A DNA stretch of 64,000 nt from Variovorax sp. OK212 (GCF_900112425.1 NZ_FOLP01000002.1:434001-498000), one strand, 5' to 3'. Positions 23,398 to 32,326 are shown, numbered from the stretch's first letter. A program made the numbers and translations. Notes: a model not told the origin generated them from the letters alone.

Positions 23398-23717
23398 CCG
23401 ACGACGCGCCAGCACCGGCGCCGGAAGCCCCAGCACCCGTCCCGGTGGCAGCTGCGGCCAAGAAGGCCCAGCCGCGCAACCCGCTGCACGGGCTCACGCT
23501 GGAGGCCATCGTCACCACGCTGGCCGACTACTACGGATGGGAGCACCTGAGCGAGCTGGTTCCCATCCGTTGTTTCGCGATCGACCCGAGCGTGGGCTCC
23601 AGCCTCAAGTTCCTGCGCAAGACGCCGTGGGCGCGCGAGAAGGTCGAGAGCCTCTACCTCTTCATGCTGCGCGAGCAACGCCGCGAACAGCAACAGAACC
23701 AGCCACCGCAGCCATGA
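23394..23717 (+). CDS. VF530/DUF2132 family DNA-binding-like protein
   Basis: A 107-residue protein. Residues 30-95 ([33 protein letters not shown], abbreviated to its key parts NPLHG, YYGW, L, RCF, and [17 protein letters not shown]) match the VF530 fold, a helical domain suggested to bind DNA. The N-terminal 25 residues are Ala/Pro-rich. It starts with GTG overlapping the previous stop and its TGA overlaps the ATG of the ferredoxin gene, so it is coupled on both sides. Confidence 0.85.
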   Translation: MTDDAPAPAPEAPAPVPVAAAAKKAQPRNPLHGLTLEAIVTTLADYYGWEHLSELVPIRCFAIDPSVGSSLKFLRKTPWAREKVESLYLFMLREQRREQQQNQPPQP

Positions 23718-24001
23718 AGGTCCGGCTCGAGCCCTCGGGCCTCGACTTCGAGACCGACGCGGACACCACGCTTCTGAAGGCCGCCGAGGCCGCCGGCATC
23801 GAGCTGCCGAGTTCGTGCCGCAACGGCACCTGCCGCACCTGCATCTGCCTGCGGCTCGCGGGCGAAACCCGCCACACCATCGAATGGCCCGGCCTGAGCG
23901 CCGAGGAAAAGGCCGAGGGCTGGATCCTGCCCTGCGTGGCGCTGGCGCTGGGCGACCTCTCGCTCGAGGTGCCGGGCGCGCGCTCGCTCTTCGCGGACTA
24001 G
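23714..24001 (+). CDS. 2Fe-2S ferredoxin-like electron carrier
   Basis: A 95-residue plant-type ferredoxin-fold protein. Cys ligands are in the pattern CRNGTCRTC (Cys36, Cys41, Cys44 by count) with a fourth Cys in ILPCVALA near residue 75, matching C-x4-C-x2-C-x(about 30)-C. It has no signal peptide, so it is cytosolic. No partner reductase or oxygenase is adjacent; the coupling to the VF530 gene is unexplained. The stop overlaps that of the converging MFS gene within CTAG. Confidence 0.88.
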   Translation: MKVRLEPSGLDFETDADTTLLKAAEAAGIELPSSCRNGTCRTCICLRLAGETRHTIEWPGLSAEEKAEGWILPCVALALGDLSLEVPGARSLFAD

Positions 24002-25335
24002 GACTGCACGGGTCCGGGCTGCGGCCGCACCGCCGGCGCAGCCACCACCAGCCGGTCGCGCCGGGCCAGCGACGGGAACAGCTTGAACCAGGTCAGCGCG
24101 ACCAGCATCGTGCCCACGCCGCCCACCACCACCGAGCCAACCGGCCCGAGCAGCGCCGCCGTGGCGCCCGACTCGAACTCGCCCAGCTGGTTGCTCGCGC
24201 CGATGAAGATCGAGTTGACCGCGCTCACCCGCCCGCGCATGGCGTCGGGCGTCTCCAGCTGCACCAGCGTCTGGCGGATCACCACGTTGACCATGTCGGC
24301 GCCGCCCGAAACCGCCAGCGCGATCAGCGACACGATGAAGCTCTTCGAGATGCCGAACACCACCATGCACAGCCCGAACAGCGCAATGGCCAGCAGCAGC
24401 GTGCGGCCCACGTTGCGCTCCACCGGCCGGCGCGTGAGCGCGATGGACATCACCAGCGCGCCCACCGCCGGCGCGCCGCGCAGCAGGCCGAGCCCCCAGG
24501 GGCCGGTGTGCAGGATGTCCTTGGCGTAGATGGGCAGCAGCGCCACCGCGCCGCCCAGCAGCACCGCGAACAGGTCGAGCGAGACCGCGCCGAGCACGGG
24601 CTTGCGCTTCCAGATGAAATCGACCCCCGCGAACACCGTGGCCAGCGTGACCGGCTCGCGCGCGGCCGGCGTGTAGGCATAGCGCAGGCGCAGCACCAGC
24701 GCGCAGGCCAGCGCGAAACACACCACGCTCGCGCCGTAGACCACCGCCATGCCCGCCACGAACAGCAGGCCGCCCAGCGCCGGCCCGCCGATGATCGCGC
24801 CCTGCATGCCGGCCGAGCTGAAGGCCATGGCGCGTGCCAGCATGCCGGGCCGCACCAGCAGCGGCGTGAGCGCCTGCTGCGCGGGCATCTGGAAGGCCCG
24901 CACGGCGCCCAGCACCAGCGACAGGCCCAGCAGCAGGCCGCGCGTGTCGTGCCTGTCCATCACCGCCAGCAGCAGCACCAGCGCCACCAGCCCCTGCACC
25001 GCGAAGCACGCGGCCACGATGCGCCCGCGGTGGTGGCGGTCGACGATGTGCCCCGCCAGCAGCGCCAGCAGCAGCGCCGGCACGAACTGGTAGAGGCCGA
25101 CCAGGCCCAGGTCCCAGGCGCTGCCGGTGAGGTCGTACATGTGCCAGCCGATGGCCACCAGCAGCATCTGCGAGGCGGCGGTGCCGAACAGGCGCGCCGT
25201 CCACATCTGCATGAACGGGCGTTCGCGCGTCAGGTCGGAAAAGCTGGGGGGAGAGGTGGCGCCGGCCGCCGGAACGGCGGTGGCAGCGGGAGAGGAAGCG
25301 GGGGCGGGAACAGGAGCTGGAGCGGGGCCGGACAT
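23998..25335 (-). CDS. MFS exporter, EntS-like
   Basis: A 445-residue inner-membrane transporter with about twelve helices. It fits the MFS_3/EntS-like branch (FMQMWTARLFGTAASQMLLVAIGWHMYDLTGSA at the first helix; GHIVDRHHRGRI loop; ETPDAMRGRVSAVNS in the second half), whose members export siderophores or drugs. The N-terminus is a Pro/Ala-rich tail of about 30 residues. No siderophore genes are near. The last bases overlap the ferredoxin stop tail to tail. Confidence 0.86.
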   Translation of the reverse strand: MSGPAPAPVPAPASSPAATAVPAAGATSPPSFSDLTRERPFMQMWTARLFGTAASQMLLVAIGWHMYDLTGSAWDLGLVGLYQFVPALLLALLAGHIVDRHHRGRIVAACFAVQGLVALVLLLAVMDRHDTRGLLLGLSLVLGAVRAFQMPAQQALTPLLVRPGMLARAMAFSSAGMQGAIIGGPALGGLLFVAGMAVVYGASVVCFALACALVLRLRYAYTPAAREPVTLATVFAGVDFIWKRKPVLGAVSLDLFAVLLGGAVALLPIYAKDILHTGPWGLGLLRGAPAVGALVMSIALTRRPVERNVGRTLLLAIALFGLCMVVFGISKSFIVSLIALAVSGGADMVNVVIRQTLVQLETPDAMRGRVSAVNSIFIGASNQLGEFESGATAALLGPVGSVVVGGVGTMLVALTWFKLFPSLARRDRLVVAAPAVRPQPGPVQS

Positions 25336-25421
25336 TCATTCGAGGATATCCGAGCCTGCATGAGCGGGCCGTGAGCATGCCGCAACGCCCCCGCGGCGCG
25401 CTCTCTAAACTCGGCGTACCC

Positions 25422-26081
25422 ATGACCGCCGCGCCGCCTTTGCACCCCGTTCACGAAGACCCTTACCTGCTGGTGCTCGACAAGCCCGCCGGCCTGCTCT
25501 GCGTGCCCGGCCGCGGCGAGGACAAGCAGGACTGCCTGAGCACGCGCGCCCAGTCGCAGTGGCCCGACGCGCTGATCGTGCACCGGCTCGACATGGGCAC
25601 CAGCGGCCTGGTGGTGATGGCGCGCGGCACCGAGATGCAGCGCGCGCTGAGCGCGGCCTTTGCCGAGCGGCGCGTGCACAAGCGCTATGAAGCCGTGGTC
25701 GACGGTGCGATGCCGCTGCGCGAAGACTGGTCGCTGATCGACGCTCCGCTCATGGCCGACTGGCCGCGCCGCCCGTTGCAGAAGGTCGACCCCGAAGGCA
25801 AGCCGAGCGTCACGCGGTGGAAGGCGTTGTCATTGCCGAGCGGCGAGCCCGCGGCCACGCATGTGCTGCTGGAGCCGCTGACCGGCCGCTCGCACCAGTT
25901 GCGCGTGCACCTGCTGTCGATCGGCCATCCGATCCTGGGCGACGCGCTCTATGGGGACGCGGCCTTGCAGGCGCGCGCGCCGCGCCTGCTGCTGCATGCG
26001 AGCGAACTGGGCTTCGTGCACCCGGTGACGCGGCAAGAGCTTTGTTTCAAGCGGCCGGCTGAATTCGTGATCACCCCGTAG
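25422..26081 (+). CDS. RluA-family pseudouridine synthase
   Basis: A 219-residue synthase that isomerises uridine in rRNA or tRNA. The catalytic motif HRLDMGTSGL places the Asp at residue 57; the KPAGLLCVPG N-terminal strand, PLTGRSHQLRVH and GDALYGD motifs are all present. The short, S4-less form resembles RluA/RluE-type enzymes specific for one or few sites; the exact site cannot be told. The ATG at 25422 begins immediately before the conserved core; an earlier ATG adds non-conserved residues. Confidence 0.9.
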   Translation: MTAAPPLHPVHEDPYLLVLDKPAGLLCVPGRGEDKQDCLSTRAQSQWPDALIVHRLDMGTSGLVVMARGTEMQRALSAAFAERRVHKRYEAVVDGAMPLREDWSLIDAPLMADWPRRPLQKVDPEGKPSVTRWKALSLPSGEPAATHVLLEPLTGRSHQLRVHLLSIGHPILGDALYGDAALQARAPRLLLHASELGFVHPVTRQELCFKRPAEFVITP

Positions 26082-26104
26082 CCTCCTGGCTTTGGGTTTC
26101 TTTC

Positions 26105-26551
26105 TTAATTGAAGCCGCCCTTCACCACCAGCACCGGCATGTTGGCGTCCTGCAGCACGCGCTGCGTCACGCTGCCCAGCAGCAGTTTCTCGATGCCGCT
26201 GCGCCCGTGCGAACCCATCACGATCAGGTCGGCCGCGATGGCGATGGCCGTGTCGACGATGCCTTCGTGCACCACGTGGCCGTCGATCACGCGCTGGTCG
26301 CTGTGCAGGCCTTCGGCCGCCAGCGCCGCCACGCCGCGCGCGAGCGCCGCATTGGCGCTGGCCGTGGCGGCGGCCAGGTATTCGTTCTGGCCGAGCGCGT
26401 AGTCCGCGCCCACGCCGATGAAGGGGTAGTTGTCGATCACGTGGATCAACGTGATGCGGCTGCCGAAAGCCAGCGCGAGGCCGCTGGCCTTGCTGACGGC
26501 GAGCATGGAAGTTTCGGAGCCGTCGATCGGAACCAGGATGTGATTGAACAT
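26105..26551 (-). CDS. Universal stress protein (UspA family)
   Basis: A 148-residue single-domain Usp. It starts MFNHILVPIDGSETS and ends with the ATP-binding signature GSHGRSGIEKLLLGSVTQRV (G-x2-G-x9-G-S), so it is of the ATP-binding type. A GAGG ribosome site precedes the ATG at 26551; the open frame extends 11 codons further but without family similarity. Cytoplasmic; probably induced by stress, though no promoter signal could be assigned. Confidence 0.92.
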   Translation of the reverse strand: MFNHILVPIDGSETSMLAVSKASGLALAFGSRITLIHVIDNYPFIGVGADYALGQNEYLAAATASANAALARGVAALAAEGLHSDQRVIDGHVVHEGIVDTAIAIAADLIVMGSHGRSGIEKLLLGSVTQRVLQDANMPVLVVKGGFN

Positions 26552-26718
26552 GGCGGAACCTCGCTTTCGTTCGCAGACAGACACGGGCGGTGCGAGTTTG
26601 AAGTCACATGGCGCCGGGTCTCGAATTTAACCGCTGTTGTGCGGGCGGGCTGTAGGACTCGGGCCAGCGACCCCGCGCTGCTTGCGCGCGTGTGCCGCCG
26701 CCCCGCTCCGGTGGGGGT

Positions 26719-27474
26719 TCAGTCCCCCTGGAAACCCTTGGATCGGCAGGTGACCACGAGCGTGTCGCGCCAGCCTTCGCCGCCCTCTTCGAGCGGCTGG
26801 ATCGGCGTGGACTCGTGGATCACGCGCGCGTCGTCGAGCACCAGCAGGCTCCAGGGCTCGGTCATGGTGAAGCGCTCGCCGCGGCGGCCGTTGGCCTCGA
26901 ACACGCGCGTCTCGCCGCCCTTGATGCCGTGCCGCCCGAGCAGCGCCACGGCCACCAGGTCGACGCCGTCGCGGTGCGCGCCTTCGGGTGTCGGGCGGCC
27001 GATGCCGCCGGCGGTGTCGATGCGGAACTGGTGCGCTTCCACGTACCAGCGCTGCGGTGCCGCGCGCATGTCGCTGCTGGCCTTGCCGAGCTGCTGCAGC
27101 AGGCGCTGCCACGCCGGCTTGGCCACGGTGGCGTCGAGCATCGGCGCGAACCAGCGCTGCATGCCGCCATGCAGCGCGTTGTATTCGACCGGCTGCCAGT
27201 GCGCGCGATGCGGCACCTGCTGCAGCGTGGCCTGCTCGTCGGCCTCGACGGTGAAGCAGGCGTGGCGGCGCGTGCGGTAGCGCCCGCCGTCCTTCAGGTA
27301 GTCGTCGGGCGGGAGATCGTTCCAGTCCACATGCAGCGCGTTCAGCTCCTCGATCGGAACCCCGAGCCATTCGCTCACGCCTTGCGGGCTCAGCACCGCG
27401 TAGCCTTGGTCGCGCAGGGCGGCGGTCAGCTCCGGGGGGGCGGTGAACGGGGGAGTGAAGGCGGCGGTGGTCAC
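26719..27474 (-). CDS. 2OG-Fe(II) oxygenase family protein
   Basis: A 251-residue protein of the 2OG-Fe dioxygenase type (2OG-Fe_dioxy_2). The iron ligands are visible as His167-Arg-Asp169 (AHRDGVD) and His220 (RVIHEST), with a following Arg in WRDTLVV. Cytosolic, acting on an unknown small molecule or amino acid. It starts with GTG at 27474, overlapping the stop of the DUF427 gene by 4 nt (GTGA), which decides the start and indicates coupling. Confidence 0.82.
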   Translation of the reverse strand: MTTAAFTPPFTAPPELTAALRDQGYAVLSPQGVSEWLGVPIEELNALHVDWNDLPPDDYLKDGGRYRTRRHACFTVEADEQATLQQVPHRAHWQPVEYNALHGGMQRWFAPMLDATVAKPAWQRLLQQLGKASSDMRAAPQRWYVEAHQFRIDTAGGIGRPTPEGAHRDGVDLVAVALLGRHGIKGGETRVFEANGRRGERFTMTEPWSLLVLDDARVIHESTPIQPLEEGGEGWRDTLVVTCRSKGFQGD

Positions 27475-27755
27475 TGCGCGGCGACCTTCACGTCCTTCCA
27501 GAACGCGACGCGGTCGCGGATCTCTTCGGCTTCGGGCTTGGGGTCGGCGTAGTACCAGGCGGCGTCGGTGTTGAGCTCGCCGTTGACCAGCAGCGAGTAG
27601 TAGCTGGCGGTGCCCTTCCAGGGGCAGGTGGATTTGTGGTTGCTGAAGGTGACGTAGTCGCGGTTGAGCGCGCTCATCGGGAAATAGTGGTTGCCTTCGA
27701 CGAGCACGGTGTCGTCGCTTTCGGCGATGGTGACGCCGTTCCAGGTTGCTTTCAT
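27471..27755 (-). CDS. DUF427 family protein
   Basis: A 94-residue single-domain DUF427 protein. Typical pieces are MKATWNGVTIAESDDTVLVEGNHYFP, STCPWKGTASYYS and AAWYYADPKPEAEEIRDRVAFW. The family folds as a small beta-barrel of unknown function. It is translationally coupled to the downstream 2OG-Fe gene, suggesting a joint role. Confidence 0.9.
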   Translation of the reverse strand: MKATWNGVTIAESDDTVLVEGNHYFPMSALNRDYVTFSNHKSTCPWKGTASYYSLLVNGELNTDAAWYYADPKPEAEEIRDRVAFWKDVKVAAQ

Positions 27756-28527
27756 GTCTTGGACTCCAGGGGGAGGGGTTGCGGGCGCTGGCCGTTGCGC
27801 TGCCGCACGGGGCGTTGGTATTGTGCCGTTGCTTGCGGCTTCGGCTTTTCTGTTGCCGTATCCACCCTATTTGGGTTGGTTTATTTTCCGGGGCCGGGTC
27901 TCGCCCCGGCGGGCGACCTACTTTTCTTTGCTTCGCCAAAGAAACGTAGGCAAAAGAAAGGCGACCCTACTGTCTGCGACCCCTGCGCTTCGCTACGGGG
28001 CAACCTGCGGTGCTCACGTTTCGCGGGGTCTCGCAGAACTCGCTCCACTGCGTTGCGCTCAAACAGCTGCGAGCCCTGATCCGCGAAACGCTCCGCTCCT
28101 CGGCGCAGCCAGAAGGGTTTGGGATCGGGAACCGACGCGCCATCGCTGCGCTCGGCTTAGGAACGGCCATCACAGAAAGCAGAAAGACGGTCGCACCCCG
28201 TCCTTGCCCTGCCCTGCCCTGCCCCTGGTTCAACCACTGCAGGCGCGCAGCGCCCGCAGTGCATCGGGCCGAGCGACGCGATGGCCTGTGGGTATCCACC
28301 TCCCCTCTGGCTGCGCCGAGGAGCGCAGCGTTTCGCGGATCAGGGCCCACCCTTGTCTGAGCGAAGCGAGTTTGGGTGGGACCCCGCGAAACGCGAGCAC
28401 CGCAGGTTGCCCGCAGCGAAGCGGAGGGACGCGGGCAGTGGGGTCGCCTTTTCTTTGCTTACTTTCTTTTGGCTAAGCAAAAGAAAGTGAGTCCGCCGCC
28501 GGGCGGAATCCCGGCCCCGGGAAAAAA
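27756..28527. other. Gene-free 772-bp segment
   Basis: No open frame here has family similarity or a plausible ribosome site; frames present are by-products of the GC bias. The segment mostly consists of a large imperfect inverted repeat (27885-28525). It also contains whatever promoter serves the DUF427-2OG pair, near 27756-27880, where CTTGGACTCCAGGGGGAGGGG and a more AT-rich stretch (27841-27890) lie. Confidence 0.7.
27885..28525. repeat. Large imperfect inverted repeat of about 640 bp
   Basis: The left arm (27885-28116) and right arm (28302-28525) are inverted copies. Matching pieces: outer CCGGGGCCGGG against CCCGGCCCCGG; the hairpin-like TTTCTTTGCTTCGCCAAAGAAA against CTTTTGGCTAAGCAAAAG, both followed by AGGCGACC/GGTCGCC; a middle AACCTGCGGTGCTC block; and an inner CTGATCCGCGAAACGCT block with CTCCTCGGCGCAGCCAGA. 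In each arm the stretch between conserved blocks differs in sequence but still forms its own hairpin. This looks like two head-to-head copies of a dispersed non-coding repeat. (Motifs given are fragments of the arms.). Confidence 0.8.
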
Positions 28528-29547
28528 CTAGGCAGCCAGCCAATGCACGCTGAAGAGCCTCTCAGGATCCGTCCAAACAGCCCCCGGCCGAAACCCCGCC
28601 CGAACAGCCAAGGCACGAAGCCCCTCAACGGTGAACTTGTGCGAGTACTCCGTATGAATGGTCTCGCCCTCCTCGAACCCAAAGGTCTCCCCATTCAAGG
28701 AAACGCTCTGGGCCCGACGGCTCACAAGGTGCATCTCGATCCTGCGCAGAGGCGCGTTATAGAACGCGGCATGCGAGAACCCATCCAGATCGAAGTCCGC
28801 ATCGAGTTCCGAATTGGCACGCCGCAGCAGGTTCAGGTTGAACTCCCCCGTCACCCCTTGCGCGTCGTTGTAGGCCGCGTGCAACCGCCCCGGATCCTTC
28901 ACCAGGTCCACGCCGATCAGCAGCCCGCCGCCACGCAACATCCGCGCAGCCAACTGCAAGAAGGCCAGCGCCTCCTCAGGTTCGAAATTCCCGATCGTCG
29001 ACCCCGGAAAAAACCCGACCCGGCGCCCTGCTCCCGCGACAGGTGCGGGCAGCACCAAGGGCATCGTGTAGTCGGCAGCAATAGGCTGCACCAGCAACGC
29101 CGGATAGTCGGCCTTCAGCCGCTCGGCGGCCGCCTCCAGATGCTCACCGGAAATGTCGATCGGCAGATAGCGCTTGGGAGATTCCAGCGCGTCCAGCAAC
29201 AGCCGCACCTTCGTCAACGACCCCGCCCCGAACTCCACGATCTCCGCGTTCGGCCCCACCTGCGAAGCAATCTCCCCCGCGCATTCGCCAAGGATTCGCA
29301 GCTCCGTGCGCGTCGGGTAGTACTCCGGCAAGTCGCAGATGCGGTCGAACAGCTGCGACCCCGCCGCGTCATAGAAGAACTTCGGCGAAATGCTGCGCGG
29401 AGAACGCGCCAGCCCCTCCTGCATCTCGCGCCCGAACTCGGACAACGGCGCTGCGGTTGCAGCTTCGGCCGCAGGAGAAACGCGGGGCTTCTGCTGCGCC
29501 TTCGCGGACACGAACGACAACGAGGAAGAAGAAATTGGATTGCGCAT
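28528..29547 (-). CDS. egtD: L-histidine N-alpha-methyltransferase
   Basis: A 339-residue SAM-dependent methyltransferase that trimethylates histidine to hercynine, the first step of ergothioneine synthesis. Family features: KFFYDAAGSQLFDRICDLPEYYPTRTE near residues 55-80, SAM-binding EFGAGSLTKVR, the FPGSTIGNF segment, and the GVDLVKD and YSHKFT motifs. The N-terminal 30 residues are Ser/Ala-rich. Its ATG lies only 2 bp after the egtB stop, so the pair is one transcription unit. The start at 29547 was chosen by this spacing. Confidence 0.93.
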   Translation of the reverse strand: MRNPISSSSLSFVSAKAQQKPRVSPAAEAATAAPLSEFGREMQEGLARSPRSISPKFFYDAAGSQLFDRICDLPEYYPTRTELRILGECAGEIASQVGPNAEIVEFGAGSLTKVRLLLDALESPKRYLPIDISGEHLEAAAERLKADYPALLVQPIAADYTMPLVLPAPVAGAGRRVGFFPGSTIGNFEPEEALAFLQLAARMLRGGGLLIGVDLVKDPGRLHAAYNDAQGVTGEFNLNLLRRANSELDADFDLDGFSHAAFYNAPLRRIEMHLVSRRAQSVSLNGETFGFEEGETIHTEYSHKFTVEGLRALAVRAGFRPGAVWTDPERLFSVHWLAA

Positions 29548-29549
29548 GA

Positions 29550-30812
29550 TCAAAGGTCTTTCGCGAGCCGCAGCCCCGAGAACTGCCAGCGCGCCGCCGG
29601 CGGAAAGAAGTTGCGATAGCTGGGCCGCGTGTGCCCCGCGGGGGTGGCCACGCTGCCGCCTCGCAACACCAGTTGCCCCACCATGAACTTGCCGTTGTAT
29701 TCGGCCGCGATGCCCGGCATGGGTCTGAAGCCCGGGTACGGGTCGTACGACGAACGCGTCCACTGCCAGACGTGCCCCGCCATCTGCGAGATGCCGGGCG
29801 CGTCGTACGCCGCTTCCCATTCGAACTCGGTCGGCAGCCGAGCGCCGGCCCATTCGGCATACGCGGCGGCTTCATAGAAACTGAGTTGCGACACTGGCGC
29901 ATCCGCCTCCACCGGCCGCACGCCGTGCAGGCCGAACACATGCCAACCGCTCGCGTTCTGCGCAGCGCCCGAAGCGCCGCCAAAGCCCAGCCGAGGATCG
30001 TCGGACGCGAGCCAGTACGCCGGATGCCGCCAGCCGTTGGCCTGCACCGCGGCCCAGCCGTCGGACAGCCACAGCTCGGGGCGCTGGTAGCCGCCGTCGG
30101 CAATGAACTGCGCATAGTCGCCGCAGTTCACCAGCCGGTCGGCAATGGCATGCGGCTGCACCAGCGCACGGTGACGCGGTGTCTCGTTGTCGAACGAAAA
30201 GCCCTCGCTTGCATGCCCCACCTCGACCACGCCGCCTTCCTGCGCGATCCAGCGCATCGCAGGCGGCACCGACGCCAGACGCAGCGCGGGTCCGCTCGCG
30301 GGCTTGTACGCCGGCAGCATCGGGTTGCACGACAGCGCATGCAGGATGTCGGTGAGCAGCAGCTCCTGGTGCTGCTGCTCGTGGTTCAGGCCGAGCGTGA
30401 CGATCGGTTCGACGACGGCCCAGTCGATGCCGCCCTGCTCCAGCAGCGCCACCACGGCCTCGTCGACATGGCGGCGGTACGCGTGAACTTCGTCCACGGA
30501 CGGCCGCGTGAGCAGGCCGCGCTGCGGGCGCGGATGGCGCGGGCCGAGCGCCTCGTAGTACGAGTTGAAGAGGTAATGAAAACGCACGTCGAAGGGCCTG
30601 TAGCCCGTGGCGTGCGGCTCCAGCAGCACGGTCTCGAAGAACCACGTGGTGTGCGCGAGGTGCCACTTCGTCGGGCTCGCATCGGGCATGGACTGGATGC
30701 ACTGGTCTTCGGCGGAAAGCGGGGCGGCGAGTGCGAGGCTGGCGGCGCGCACCTCGCGGAACTTGTCGCGCAGTGCGCCTGCCGCCTGCGGGGTCGGCCG
30801 GGAAAGCGTCAT
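29550..30812 (-). CDS. egtB: Ergothioneine biosynthesis sulfoxide synthase EgtB
   Basis: A 420-residue non-haem iron enzyme that joins hercynine to a thiol donor through a sulfoxide. The N-terminal DinB_2 domain carries the iron ligands: WHLAHTTWFF (His51/His54) and NHEQQHQE (His144, His148). The C-terminal FGE-sulfatase domain (about 180-420) includes LPTEFEWEAAY, GHVWQWTRSSYDPYPGF and LRGGSVATPAGHTRPSYRNFFPP. Whether the donor is gamma-glutamylcysteine or cysteine cannot be told. No egtA, egtC or egtE is nearby. It is divergent from an NDH-2-like gene, with 167 bp between starts. Confidence 0.93.
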   Translation of the reverse strand: MTLSRPTPQAAGALRDKFREVRAASLALAAPLSAEDQCIQSMPDASPTKWHLAHTTWFFETVLLEPHATGYRPFDVRFHYLFNSYYEALGPRHPRPQRGLLTRPSVDEVHAYRRHVDEAVVALLEQGGIDWAVVEPIVTLGLNHEQQHQELLLTDILHALSCNPMLPAYKPASGPALRLASVPPAMRWIAQEGGVVEVGHASEGFSFDNETPRHRALVQPHAIADRLVNCGDYAQFIADGGYQRPELWLSDGWAAVQANGWRHPAYWLASDDPRLGFGGASGAAQNASGWHVFGLHGVRPVEADAPVSQLSFYEAAAYAEWAGARLPTEFEWEAAYDAPGISQMAGHVWQWTRSSYDPYPGFRPMPGIAAEYNGKFMVGQLVLRGGSVATPAGHTRPSYRNFFPPAARWQFSGLRLAKDL

Positions 30813-30979
30813 GGGGTCTCCAGTCGGGTCAGCTGCAATTTGTAGCCCATCCCGGTTACGGCGGCACGTAGGACAACGCCCCGCGGGACATCGACCGGAA
30901 GATCCGCCGGAAAATCGGCGGGCAGCCACTGTGGCACAAGATGCCGGGGCGTGCAGGGCGGCTGCGTATCATCCGTCGG

Positions 30980-32326
30980 ATGCAAACGACCAACCCCTCG
31001 GGCAGGCCCCAAGTCGTCATCGTCGGCTGCGGATTCGGCGGGCTCGAAGCCGCGCGCAAGCTGCAGAACGCCGACGTCGACGTGACGGTGATCGACAAGA
31101 CCAACCACCACCTGTTCCAGCCGCTGCTGTACCAGGTGGCCACCGCGGGGCTGGCGGCACCGTCGATCGCGGCGCCGGTGCGTTCGCTGTTCCGCAAGCA
31201 GCCGAACATCACCACGCTGCTGGGCGAGGTGAGCGGCATCGACCCGTTCACGCGCTCCGTGCACCTGGCCAACGGCGACCGCGTGGCGTACGACCACCTC
31301 GTCGTTGCGGCGGGTGCCACGCACAGCTATTTCGGGCACGACGAATGGGCGAGCGTGGCGCCGGGGCTGAAGACGCTGGCCGATGCCTTCGAGATCCGCC
31401 GCCGCGTGCTGCTGTCGTTCGAGACCGCCGAGATCACCGCCGACCTGGAACGCCGCCGCGCCCTGCTCACCTTCGTGGTTATCGGCGCCGGTCCCACGGG
31501 CGTGGAAATGGCCGGCACGCTGGCCGAGATCGCCAAGCACACGCTGTCGGGCGAGTTCCGCCACATCGACCCCGGCAGCGCGCAGGTGCTGTTGGTCGAG
31601 GGCGGCCCGCGCGTGCTGCAGGCCATGCCCGAGTCGCTGAGCCAGAAGGCGCTCGAGCAGCTCGAAAAGCTCGGCGTCGAGGTGCGGCTCAACGCGCGCG
31701 TGACCGCCATCGATGCCACCGGCCTCGAGGTGCAGACCGGCGGCGGCGCGGACGGTGCACCGGTCACCAGCTACCGAATCAATAGCAGCTGCGTGGTGTG
31801 GGCGGCCGGCGTCGCGGCCTCGCCGCTGGGCCGCCTGCTGGGCACGGCCACCGGCGTCGAATGCGACCGCGCCGGGCGCATCAAGGTCGAGCCCGACCTG
31901 AGCCTCACCGGCTACCCCGAGATCAGCGTGGTGGGCGACCTCGCCGCCGCCATGAGCCATGCGCCCGACAAGCCGCCCAAGCCCGTGCCCGGCGTGTCGC
32001 CCGGCGCCAAGCAGATGGGGCGCGCGGCGGCCGCCAACATCCTGCGCCGCATCGCGGGCCAGCCCACGGTGCCGTTCCGCTATGCCGACTACGGCAACCT
32101 CGCCACCATCGGGCGCAACTCGGCCGTGGTCGACCTGGGCACGCCCTTCGGCCCGCTGCGTTTCAGCGGCCGGCTCGCGTGGCTGTTCTGGCTGTTCGCG
32201 CACGCGTACTTCCTGATCGGCTTTCGCAACCGCATCGTCGTGATGATGGATTGGGCCGGCGCCTACTGGAGCTTCCGGCGCAACGCGCGCGTGGTGGCCG
32301 ACGTGCAGGGCAAGAGCGAGTCCTGA
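30980..32326 (+). CDS. NDH-2-like NAD(P)H:quinone oxidoreductase
   Basis: A 448-residue flavoprotein of the type II NADH dehydrogenase group. The FAD-binding GCGFGGLEAARKL is at about residues 14-26, HHLFQPLLYQVATAGL follows (quinone-site region), the NAD(P) loop is VIGAGPTGVEMAGTLAE (about 170-186), and VWAAGVAAS and VVGDLAA mark the second FAD contact. The C-terminus has hydrophobic/amphipathic segments (LAWLFWLFAHAYFLIGFRNRI) that anchor it to the inner membrane. It feeds electrons to the quinone pool without proton pumping. A small membrane protein gene follows after 26 bp. Confidence 0.9.
   Translation: MQTTNPSGRPQVVIVGCGFGGLEAARKLQNADVDVTVIDKTNHHLFQPLLYQVATAGLAAPSIAAPVRSLFRKQPNITTLLGEVSGIDPFTRSVHLANGDRVAYDHLVVAAGATHSYFGHDEWASVAPGLKTLADAFEIRRRVLLSFETAEITADLERRRALLTFVVIGAGPTGVEMAGTLAEIAKHTLSGEFRHIDPGSAQVLLVEGGPRVLQAMPESLSQKALEQLEKLGVEVRLNARVTAIDATGLEVQTGGGADGAPVTSYRINSSCVVWAAGVAASPLGRLLGTATGVECDRAGRIKVEPDLSLTGYPEISVVGDLAAAMSHAPDKPPKPVPGVSPGAKQMGRAAAANILRRIAGQPTVPFRYADYGNLATIGRNSAVVDLGTPFGPLRFSGRLAWLFWLFAHAYFLIGFRNRIVVMMDWAGAYWSFRRNARVVADVQGKSES

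Noticed and set aside
27636..28490. Several open frames of 60-260 codons in the 27.8-28.5 kb gap
   Set aside because: They run through the inverted repeat in conflicting frames, have no ribosome sites and no recognisable protein features.
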